Below, piece after piece: positions 8,817-16,211 of a stretch of DNA of 32,156 nt. Position numbers and translations under genes: made by a program. Each line of letters begins with the position of its first letter. The stretch's first letter is position 1. The notes beneath the pieces were generated by a model. That model ran no database searches and was not told the DNA's origin. It saw only the letters and a list, made by a program, of their open reading frames with translations. Source of the stretch: Desulfacinum infernum DSM 9756 (GTDB taxonomy: Bacteria; Desulfobacterota; Syntrophobacteria; Syntrophobacterales; DSM-9756); NCBI RefSeq assembly GCF_900129305.1, contig NZ_FQVB01000041.1, forward strand, positions 1 through 32,156, in the 5' to 3' direction.

Positions 8817-8835
8817 ATGGAAAGGGTTTTTCCAT
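8817..8835. promoter_or_regulatory. Possible activator site 2 of the Cus-like operon
   Basis: ATGGAAA-GGGTT-TTTCCAT, a palindrome with 7-bp arms and a diverged core, centre 8826. It lies exactly 22 bp (two helical turns) from the sites on either side, which is the main reason to call it. Confidence 0.5.
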
Positions 8836-8840
8836 GGAGA

Positions 8841-8855
8841 TGAAAGAATCTTTCA
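8841..8855. promoter_or_regulatory. Activator site 3 of the Cus-like operon
   Basis: TGAAAGAATCTTTCA, a perfect palindrome around 8848. Its centre is about 95 bp upstream of the promoter GC, the typical position of an enhancer for a sigma-54 activator. Confidence 0.78.
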
Positions 8856-8929
8856 AGGCCGGCGGGACAGTCCGCGATCCGCCCCCGCCGCCACGGAAAT
8901 CCACTGGCGGGTCCCCACGTTTGGCCATC

Positions 8930-8945
8930 TGGCACCCAAGTTGCT
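8930..8945 (+). promoter_or_regulatory. Sigma-54 (-24/-12) promoter of the ABC-TolC-YHS-CusB-CusA operon
   Basis: TGGCACCCAAGTTGCT matches TGGCAC-N5-TTGC exactly. Predicted transcript start is near 8956, with a leader of about 114 nt before the ATG at 9070. Three palindromic sites precede it. Confidence 0.88.
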
Positions 8946-9069
8946 TCTTCTCCCAGGCGCCGGGGCTCCGGACGGTCGATCGTTCGGCGGCACGGCAAAA
9001 GGGAGGGCAGAGGGGGACACGATCGCGTGTCTTCCCGATGTTTCCGCTCCACCGGAGGAAGGCTGAAAG

Positions 9070-10935
9070 ATGACGCAACGAGCATCCCGGAAATCGCACC
9101 CTCGCCCCACCCAGCTGGCGAGCGCGGTGCGCCTTCACTGGAAGGCGGCTTTGCTGGTGGCGGCGGCCATGGCGGGGCAGACGCTCCTCACGCTCGCCCA
9201 GCCGTGGCCGCTGCGGTCCATGATCGATCACGTGGTAAAGAACCCTGCGGAGGCCCACGACCTGGCGGCCCGTTACAATCTGATGGAGTTCATCCTGGTG
9301 TCGGTGCGGGGGTTTGTCCAGGAGGACCGCTTCCACTTTCTCTTTCAGGGGATCTTCCTGCTGGCTCTCATCTACTGCGGCAACGCGCTGTTGCTCTACG
9401 TTCAGAACATGGCGTTGGCCTCCCTGGGGCAGCGCGTGGTGCTCACCATCCGGGAGAGGCTCTTTTCCCACCTGGTGGCGCTTCCCCATAACTATTTCGA
9501 GAAAGCCCGCACGGGGGATCTTACCAGCCGTATTTCCAAGGATACGGCCGACGCCCAGGACATCCTGGAATCGATCCTCACGGTGCTCATTCGGAGTCTT
9601 CCCACCATTGTGGGCATTCTGGTCGTCTCCTTCACCATGGACTGGATCTACGCGCTCACCTTCCTCATGGTGATTCCGGTGGTCTACTGGGCCAACGTTT
9701 TCTTTTCCCGCCGCACCCGGGAGGCGGTGCGCAAGCAGCGGCGCATCGAGGGGGCTCTGGCCTCCAACGTTCAGGAGGCCTTCTACTACCACAAGGCCGT
9801 GACGAGCCTGTCGCTGGAAAGCGAGATCATCGACGACTTTCTGGAAGGGGGGCGGGAGAGCGCCGAGCATGCCGTACGGGCGGGGCGTTTCCAGGGCATG
9901 CTCACCGCCTCCATGGACATGCTGGTGGGGGCCACGTCGCTTCTGGTTCTCTTTGTGGGGATCCTTCGGATCATCCACGGGTGCCTCACGGTGGGCCAGC
10001 TCATGGTCTTTTTGAGCTACCTGAACAGCCTCTTCAAGCCCATCCGGGAACTGAGCAAGTTCGCGAGCCGGTGGGCCAAGTCGGCGGCGGCCCTGGAGCG
10101 CATCGAGGAGATCATGGCCTTGAATCCCCTGGAGGTGGGGGCGTCCGACCTGCCCCATGCCGTTCCGGCTCCCCGGTTCCGTGGGCACGTGGAGTTTCGG
10201 GATGTGTGGTTCGGCTACGAAAAGGACCATCCGATCCTGCAGGATTTTCGCCTGGCCGCGGCCGCCGGCGAGCGGGTGGCTCTGGTGGGCGATTCGGGCA
10301 GCGGCAAGTCCACCATCCTGCACCTTCTCATGCGCCTCTACGATCCCGACCGCGGAACGGTGGCCATCGACGGTCGCGACATCCGGGATTTCACCCTCGC
10401 CTCCCTTCGGGGTCAGATGGCGGTGGTGCTGCAGGATTCCTATATTTTCCGCATGAGCGTTCGGGAAAACATCGCCATGGCCAAGCCGGGGGCGTCGGAA
10501 GAGGAGATCACGGCCGCGGCCCGGGCGGCGGGAGCCCATGATTTCATCCAGCGTCTTCCCCAGGGCTACGATACGCAGCTGGGGGAAGGCGGGGGTGGTC
10601 TTTCCGGCGGCCAGAAAAGGCGGCTTGCCATCGCCCGGGCCATCCTTCGCGACGCCCCCATCGTGATCCTGGATGAGCCCACCGTGGGCCTGGACGCCGC
10701 ATCGGAAAAGCGGGTCATGGAGGCCATCGGCCGGCTCACCCGGGGGCGCACCACCTTCATGGTGACCCACCAGTTGGCCACGATCATGGATTTCGACAGA
10801 ATCGTGGTCCTGTCGGGCGGGAAGGTTGTGGAGTCGGGCCGGCACGAGGACCTGATCCGGGCCGACGGCCTGTACCGGCGTCTGTGGGAATCGCAGCAGG
10901 CGGGCGAGGACTCTTCCCGGGCACCGGTAGGTTGA
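9070..10935 (+). CDS. ABC exporter half-transporter (MsbA-like, fused membrane and ATPase domains)
   Basis: A 621-aa ABC exporter expected to work as a homodimer in the inner membrane. The six-helix membrane domain spans about residues 20-330. The ATPase domain has Walker A GDSGSGKST (407-415), signature LSGGQ (511-515), Walker B VILDEP (532-537) and the H-loop H567. All catalytic motifs are intact. The ATG follows CGGAGGAAGG. It is the first gene after the sigma-54 promoter at 8930-8945, and the TolC-like gene follows after 72 bp. The substrate cannot be read from sequence. Its place ahead of a Cus-type efflux system suggests export of metal, a metal complex or an envelope lipid under metal stress. 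An unusually long loop (about residues 59-85) follows the first helix. Confidence 0.93.
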   Translation: MTQRASRKSHPRPTQLASAVRLHWKAALLVAAAMAGQTLLTLAQPWPLRSMIDHVVKNPAEAHDLAARYNLMEFILVSVRGFVQEDRFHFLFQGIFLLALIYCGNALLLYVQNMALASLGQRVVLTIRERLFSHLVALPHNYFEKARTGDLTSRISKDTADAQDILESILTVLIRSLPTIVGILVVSFTMDWIYALTFLMVIPVVYWANVFFSRRTREAVRKQRRIEGALASNVQEAFYYHKAVTSLSLESEIIDDFLEGGRESAEHAVRAGRFQGMLTASMDMLVGATSLLVLFVGILRIIHGCLTVGQLMVFLSYLNSLFKPIRELSKFASRWAKSAAALERIEEIMALNPLEVGASDLPHAVPAPRFRGHVEFRDVWFGYEKDHPILQDFRLAAAAGERVALVGDSGSGKSTILHLLMRLYDPDRGTVAIDGRDIRDFTLASLRGQMAVVLQDSYIFRMSVRENIAMAKPGASEEEITAAARAAGAHDFIQRLPQGYDTQLGEGGGGLSGGQKRRLAIARAILRDAPIVILDEPTVGLDAASEKRVMEAIGRLTRGRTTFMVTHQLATIMDFDRIVVLSGGKVVESGRHEDLIRADGLYRRLWESQQAGEDSSRAPVG

Positions 10936-11007
10936 TGCAAAGCCCGGGGGTATTTCCATTTTACGATCGGCTCTTGGGGCTTACGGCATGAAACCCTAAG
11001 GAGCATT

Positions 11008-12459
11008 GTGAGGAAGGTCATGAAGGGACGTGAGCGAACGAGATGGTTGACCCGGACAGCCACCGCGAGGGGCGCCTGGGTGCTGCTGGTGCTGGCGGCG
11101 TTAGCCGGGTGCGCGGGGGGAGGCGGCCACGGGCCGGGCCTCGTCGGCGGCTGGAACGATCTCGACGAGCTGCAGACCACTCTGCCCGGGGATCTGGGTC
11201 TTTCGGAAGACGAAAAGCCCTTGCCCGATCGCCCCACGCTCCAGGACTACCTGACCTACGCGGCGCTCCACAACCCGGGACTCCGGGCGGCCTTCGAGCA
11301 GTGGAAGGCCGCCCTGTGGAAGATCCCCCAGGTGCGGAGCCTGCCCGATCCGCGCTTTACCTACGCCTACTTCGTGGAGCGGGTGGAAACACGGGTGGGA
11401 CCCCAGCGCCAGAGGTTCGCTCTGGCCCAGACCTTCCCGTGGCTGAGCAAGCTGGAACTCAGGGGCGACGTGGCGGCCCGCGAGGCCGAAGCCAAGAAGG
11501 CTCTTTACGAGGCGGCCAAGTGGAAACTTTTCGAAAGGGTGAAGAAGGCCTACTTCGAATACGCCTATCTGCGGCAGGCCGTGGCGGTCACGGAGGAAAA
11601 CATCCGGCTGCTGAAGCATCTGGAACGGGTCCTCCAGACCCGCTACGCCGGTTCCCTGACTCCCTACGGACCCCTGGTCCGGCTCCAGATGGAACTGGGC
11701 CGCTTGGAGGATCGGTTGAAGACCCTGGAGGATCTGCGCGGACCGATCTCCCGGGAACTCAACGCCGCCCTCAACCGCCCTCAGGACGGGGACTTGCCGT
11801 GGCCGGATCCCGTCCGGCTGGATCCGCTGGCCTTTTCGGACACCGAGGCCCGGGGCTGGCTGCTGGAAGCCAATCCGGAGCTGAAAGCGCTGAGCCGCCT
11901 CGTGGACAAGGAAAAAGCGGGTGAGGCTCTGGCGCGCAAGAACTACTACCCGGACGTAACGGTCGGCGTGGAAACGGTGGACACGGGCGAGGCGCTGAAC
12001 CCCTCCACCCCGGACAGCGGCAAGAATCCGGTGGCCGTGAACCTTTCCCTCAATCTCCCCATCTGGTGGGACAAGTACGACGCGGGAGTGCGGGAAGCGC
12101 GGTTGCGATGGCAAGCGGCCGGAAAGAACCTGGAGGAGAAACGCAACGATTTGGCCGCCCAGCTCGCCATGGTGCTCTACAGGCTGCGGGACGCGGAGCG
12201 GCGCATCGATCTCTACAAGAACGGGCTCATCCCCAAGGCGCAACAGGCCCTGCAGGTGAGCCTGCAGGATTTCGAAACGGGCCTGGGGGGATATCTGGAC
12301 GTGATCGATGCCCAGCGGATGCTCCTGGAGTTTGAGCTGGCCTACGAGCGGGCCGAGGCGGACAAGGCGCAGCGACTGGCGGAAGTGGAAAGGCTCGTCG
12401 GGCGCTTTCTGGAGGAGGTTCCCGCAGAGGGCCGTGAGAAGGCGAATCGCGGGAACTGA
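11008..12459 (+). CDS. TolC/CusC-family outer-membrane efflux lipoprotein
   Basis: A 483-aa outer-membrane factor. The GTG at 11008 has AAGGAG 4 nt upstream; an ATG at 11020 is an alternative. The signal sequence ends in a lipobox LAGC (C35), so the protein is probably lipidated as CusC is. Two long helical repeats typical of the family follow (residues about 70-290 and 290-470), with heptad-like Leu/Ala and the recurring pattern of an OEP domain. It should form the outer-membrane exit duct for the CusA/CusB-like pump encoded downstream, and possibly also serve the ABC exporter. It is followed by the YHS gene after 40 bp. Confidence 0.9.
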   Translation: MRKVMKGRERTRWLTRTATARGAWVLLVLAALAGCAGGGGHGPGLVGGWNDLDELQTTLPGDLGLSEDEKPLPDRPTLQDYLTYAALHNPGLRAAFEQWKAALWKIPQVRSLPDPRFTYAYFVERVETRVGPQRQRFALAQTFPWLSKLELRGDVAAREAEAKKALYEAAKWKLFERVKKAYFEYAYLRQAVAVTEENIRLLKHLERVLQTRYAGSLTPYGPLVRLQMELGRLEDRLKTLEDLRGPISRELNAALNRPQDGDLPWPDPVRLDPLAFSDTEARGWLLEANPELKALSRLVDKEKAGEALARKNYYPDVTVGVETVDTGEALNPSTPDSGKNPVAVNLSLNLPIWWDKYDAGVREARLRWQAAGKNLEEKRNDLAAQLAMVLYRLRDAERRIDLYKNGLIPKAQQALQVSLQDFETGLGGYLDVIDAQRMLLEFELAYERAEADKAQRLAEVERLVGRFLEEVPAEGREKANRGN

Positions 12460-12499
12460 GTCAATCGGTGAAACTCGGAAAAGAACGGAGGATGAGAAG

Positions 12500-12775
12500 A
12501 TGACGAGAAGAAAGTGGATCGTAACGGCCATGGCCCTGATGTTTGCCCTGGGAACCCTGGGGGCCGGTCTGGCGGCCGCAGGCGGCCATCCCCAGGAAAA
12601 GTGCCCGGTGATGGGAGGCGCCATCAACAAGGACATCCATGTGGACTACCAGGGAAAGAGGATCTACTTCTGCTGTCCCGCCTGCCCGGATGAATTCAAA
12701 AAGAATCCGGACAAGTACATGAAGAAGCTGGAAGCGGAAGGCGTGGAACTGGAAAACGCTCCATCGGGCAGTTGA
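12500..12775 (+). CDS. Secreted YHS-domain metal-binding protein
   Basis: A 91-aa protein too small for its own enzyme activity. A signal peptide (about 1-27) precedes a YHS domain (about 33-75) with C-P-V-M-G near the start and YFCCPACPDEF, the Cys-rich core of the family. YHS domains bind copper and other soft metals in efflux and trafficking proteins. The ATG at 12500 follows CGGAGGATGAGA. It sits between the outer-membrane factor and the membrane-fusion adaptor, so it probably hands metal to the adaptor, as CusF does in E. coli with a different fold. That role is inference. Confidence 0.9.
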   Translation: MTRRKWIVTAMALMFALGTLGAGLAAAGGHPQEKCPVMGGAINKDIHVDYQGKRIYFCCPACPDEFKKNPDKYMKKLEAEGVELENAPSGS

Positions 12776-12783
12776 TGGAGCCA

Positions 12784-12809
12784 CGGCCCCCGGTGCGCCC
12801 CGGGGGCCG
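12784..12809. promoter_or_regulatory. Strong GC hairpin between the YHS and CusB-like genes
   Basis: CGGCCCCCGG and CCGGGGGCCG form a perfect 10-bp stem with a 6-nt loop. No T-run follows. It may protect the upstream message or partly reduce downstream expression. Confidence 0.5.
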
Positions 12810-12881
12810 ATCCATTTGAAAATCGCGAATGGACGGAAAGGGTTTGGAGGCGTGACGGACGCGGCGGGAGAAAGGCGAACG

Positions 12882-15095
12882 ATGAAACGGCGGGCGGCAG
12901 AAAAATTCAAGAGGCACGGGTGGAAAGCGCTGGCGGTCGCGGCGGTGGCGGCCGTCATCCTGGGGGGCTGGAACGGCCCTGACGAAGGGCGGCGGACGGA
13001 CACCGGGAATGCGCCCGCGATGGTCGGCACGGCCCATGCCCAGCACGACCACGGCGGGGAAAAGAAGGTCCAGATCTGGACCTGTTCCATGCACCCGCAG
13101 ATTCGGCTTCCCAATCCGGGCAAGTGTCCCATCTGCGGCATGGATCTCATCCCGGCCACCGAGGAAGAGGGGGGCGCCAAGGGCGGGAAGGCGCCCATGA
13201 GGCGACTGGTGCTTTCCGAAACCGCACGCAAGCTTGCCCAGGTCCAGACGAGCCCCGTGGAGCGCAAGCCCGTGGAGGTGACCCTGCGGATGGTGGGCAA
13301 GCTCACCTACGATGAACGGCGCATGGCCTACATCACCTCCTGGATCGCCGGCCGTTTAGACCGACTCTACGTGGACTTCACCGGCACCGTGGTGGAGAAG
13401 GGACAGCCCATGGTCTATCTCTACAGCCCGGACCTGCTGGCGGCCCAGTCGGAATTGATCCACGCGGTGCGCGCTGCGGGGGATCTGCGCAAAAGCGGGC
13501 TGGAGTCTCTGCGCTCCACGGCGGCCCAGACCATCCAGTCCGCCAAGGAAAAGCTCCGCCTCTGGGGCCTGACCGACGCCCAGATCCAGGAAATCCTCCG
13601 GCGCGGGGCCCCGTCGGACCACATGACCATCCTGGCGCCCATGAGCGGCACCGTGGTCCATAAGGACGGCTTCGAGGGGATGTACGTCAAGACGGGCACC
13701 CGCATCTACACCATTGCGGATCTGTCCTCCCTGTGGCTCAAGCTGGATGCTTACGAGTCGGATCTGTCCTGGATCCGCGTTGGCGACCGGGTTCGGTTCG
13801 AAACGGAGTCCTATCCCGGAGAGGAGTTTGCCGGGACCGTATCGTTCATTGATCCTTTCTTGGATGAGAAGACGCGCACCATCAAGGTCCGCGTGGACGT
13901 GCCCAATCCCGACGGAAGGCTTCGACCGGGCATGTTCGCCCGGGCCGTGCTGCATGCCACCGTGGACGGAGATCGCCCGCCGCTGGTCATCCCGGCCAGC
14001 GCGCCCCTGCTCACCGGCAAGCGGGCGGTGGTCTACGTGGAGATCCCGGACCGGCCGGGAACCTATGAGGGCCGGGAAGTGGTGCTGGGACCCCGGGCCG
14101 ACCGCTACTACGTGGTTCGCTACGGACTGCGCGAAGGCGAAAAGGTGGTCACCCACGGCAACTTCAAGATCGACAGCGCCGTGCAGATTCTGGCCAAACC
14201 CAGCATGATGACGCCCGAAGGGGGCGGTGGCGGCGGCATGCACCATCACGGGGATTCGGCCCCGGCGGCCGCTGAAAGCGGTGCAACCGGCGGCGCCCTG
14301 GAAGTCCCCGACGCCTTTCGCCAGCAGCTCATGGCGGTGATGTCGGCCTTCCAGTCCGTGCGGGATGCGGTGGCGGCCGATGATTGGACGGCGGCGCGCA
14401 CCGCCTACGGAAACCTGAAAAACGCCCTGGATCGGGTGGATGACGGTCTCGTGGACGGTCACCCCTGGATGGTCTGGGACGAACTGTCCATGCTGCTCAA
14501 AAACGACGTGGTCGTGGGCCTGGACGCCAAGAAGCCCGGGGAGCGCCGGGACGCTTTTGCGAGCCTGGAAGGGCACGTGCATCGGCTCATGGCCGGCTTC
14601 GGCCTGGACCACGCCAAGATGGCCGAGGCGTCCAAGCCCCTGGAGGTGCCGGAAGCCTTCCGAAACCAGCTTCGGCGGGTGATCGACTCTTACCTGGAGG
14701 CCCACGAGGCCCTGGCGGCGGACAAGACCGAAGCGGCCCTGGCGGCCGTGGAAAGGACCCGCACGGCCCTGGAATCCGTGGATATGAGCCTGCTCCAGGG
14801 AGAGGCCCACATGAAATGGATGCAGGTGCTGGAAAACATCCGCAAGGCCCTGGCCCTCATGGAGGGATCCAAGGACGTGGAAACCCTTCGAAAGTGCTTC
14901 GCCATTCTGTCCGAGGCCGCGGCGGTCATGGCCAAGGACTTCGGCCTGGGTGCGGGCAAGCCCCTGTATCGGATCAAGTGCCCCATGGCCTTCGAAGGGC
15001 AGGGGGCCACCTGGCTCCAACCCGACGACACGGTGCGCAACCCTTACTACGGGGAGAAGATGCTCGGCTGCGGCGAAGTGTTGGAAGTGATCCGG
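12882..15095 (+). CDS. cusB: CusB-like RND periplasmic adaptor with heavy-metal-binding domain and two DUF3347 domains
   Basis: About 738 aa, much longer than E. coli CusB (about 400). Order: membrane anchor or signal (about 14-30), His-containing linker, heavy-metal-binding domain (C68-SMHP, C82-PIC85-GM), lipoyl/hairpin and barrel region of a membrane-fusion protein (about 110-440), a Gly/His linker, then two tandem DUF3347-like helical domains. Each of these begins with LEVPxAFRxQL (about 472 and 586). Only the second carries the C-terminal CPMAFEGQGA...NPYYGEKMLGCGEV metal-binding motif. The ATG at 12882 follows GGAGAAAGG; a GTG at 12852 has bad spacing. The product should link the CusA-like pump to the TolC-like duct and bind Cu(I)/Ag(I). 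The stop codon lies at about 15096-15098. Confidence 0.9.
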
Positions 15096-15180
15096 TAGAC
15101 GCGCGGCCACGAGAGTGGTCCGGGAAGAGGCCGACAGCACTTTGTGTCCGCTCCCGGGGCTTCGCTTCGCGACCCATCCC

Positions 15181-15199
15181 GCCGAGGCTCTGCCTCGGC
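15181..15199. repeat. Short palindrome after the CusB-like gene
   Basis: GCCGAGGC-TCT-GCCTCGGC. No T-run. It belongs to the repeat-rich spacer 15099-15461, which otherwise holds only the half repeat at 15338-15371. Confidence 0.45.
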
Positions 15200-15337
15200 C
15201 ACGGCACACGGTTTCATAAGTGATTCAGCGTGTCATCCTCCAGGGGTCGCAAGGCGGGTAATGAGCAGTTATCGGACGATCTTTCAGATCCCTTTGAGGG
15301 TCGGGTGTACGTCAAGCTATCGCAGAACCATCTAACA

Positions 15338-15371
15338 CGTCATTCCCGCGAAAGCGGGAATCCACAGTTGG
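15338..15371. repeat. Composite repeat, left-half copy B
   Basis: ATTCCCGC-GAAA-GCGGGAAT (15342-15361) followed by CCACAGTTG, the first palindrome of the family described at 8418. It lies 100 bp upstream of the GIY-YIG gene in the same orientation as the copy that follows that gene. Confidence 0.75.
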
Positions 15372-15461
15372 CTTGGCGCCGTTGGTTCCCAGTTGCCGCG
15401 AAAGATGATGATAACCTCCGTCGGGATGCACGATCTTACAAACGGCAAGGACATCAATGTC

Positions 15462-15749
15462 ATGACCAAACAATTCTACGTGTACATACTTGCCAGCCGT
15501 AAGAATGGTACTCTTTATGTTGGAGTAACGTCTGATCTCAAAAAAAGAGTCTGGGAACACAAGTCCGGACTCGTGGAAGGATTTACGAAAAAATATGGAG
15601 TAAAAGACCTTGTGTATTTCGAAGTGCACGAATCCGCAGAGGCAGCGATAACGAAAGAGAAGAGAATCAAAAAGTGGCGCCGAAAATGGAAGATCGCATT
15701 GATAGAGAAAGAGAACCCATACTGGCAGGACCTTTATGAAAATCTCTAG
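15462..15749 (+). CDS. Small GIY-YIG endonuclease-domain protein
   Basis: A 95-aa single-domain GIY-YIG protein: Y6-V-Y8 and L18-Y-V-G21 form the signature, and R29, H33 and probably E66 are catalytic. The ATG at 15462 is chosen because the domain begins there; AAGGA lies 11 nt upstream, so translation may be weak. The gene is clearly richer in A/T and Lys codons than its neighbours, which suggests transfer. It is flanked by same-orientation palindromic repeats (15338 and 15777) and sits inside the metal efflux operon. Such small GIY-YIG genes are often seen beside this kind of palindrome, but a mobilising role is not established. Confidence 0.88.
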   Translation: MTKQFYVYILASRKNGTLYVGVTSDLKKRVWEHKSGLVEGFTKKYGVKDLVYFEVHESAEAAITKEKRIKKWRRKWKIALIEKENPYWQDLYENL

Positions 15750-15776
15750 GAGACTGTCCTAGAACTTCCCCAACCG

Positions 15777-15889
15777 TCACTCCCGCGCAAGCGGGAGTCC
15801 ATAAGTTGCTGGAAATCCTGGATCCCCGCTTTCGCGGGGATGACGAATGGGCGTTGAACGGCGCCAATCTGCCGTTGTCGGACAGGCTG
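15777..15889. repeat. Composite double-palindrome repeat, copy C
   Basis: ACTCCCGC-GCAA-GCGGGAGT (15779-15798) and ATCCCCGC-TTTC-GCGGGGAT (15822-15841), followed by GACGAATGGGCGTTGAACGG and TCGGACAGGCT. It starts about 27 bp after the GIY-YIG stop codon. Confidence 0.82.
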
Positions 15890-15937
15890 CTAGCAACGTG
15901 TCCGATCATGGGGGGATTCTATGCGGGGATGGAAACC

Positions 15938-15990
15938 ATGGATCCCCGCTCCCCGTTCAAGCCGGGGACAAGCTTCGCGGGGATGACGGA
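15938..15990. repeat. Composite repeat, right-half copy D
   Basis: ATCCCCGCTCCCCGTTCAAG...GCTTCGCGGGGATGACG, nearly identical to 8464-8509 in copy A. The first palindrome is missing. Confidence 0.75.
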
Positions 15991-16063
15991 TGGAGGCCGA
16001 GCGACGGAGTTCGCTCATTCTCGGGTCGGCTTCTACGAGCTCGTCTGAGAACTCCCCCAATCG

Positions 16064-16165
16064 TTACTCCCGCGCAAGCGGGAGTCCGTAACGGGCTATG
16101 AATTTTGGATCACCGCCCGCCGGGGCTTCGCGGGGATGACGAATGGGCGTTGAACGGCGCAGATC
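16064..16165. repeat. Composite double-palindrome repeat, copy E
   Basis: ACTCCCGC-GCAA-GCGGGAGT (16066-16085), a decayed second palindrome, and GACGAATGGGCGTTGAACGG. It ends about 50 bp before the CusA-like start codon. With copies C and D it fills 15750-16211, where no further gene is seen. Confidence 0.78.
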
Positions 16166-16211
16166 GGGCATTGGGGCAGGTCCTTTGAATGTGAGCCATT
16201 TGTGAAGTGAG

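Noticed and set aside
8809-10959. 716-aa reverse frame opposite the ABC exporter
   Set aside because: A shadow of the high-GC coding strand: no recognisable domain, Pro/Arg/His-rich, and it covers the sigma-54 control region.
15777-16165. Possible CRISPR array in the repeat-rich spacer
   Set aside because: The repeats are long, unevenly spaced, partly decayed and also found elsewhere; there are no uniform spacers and no cas genes.
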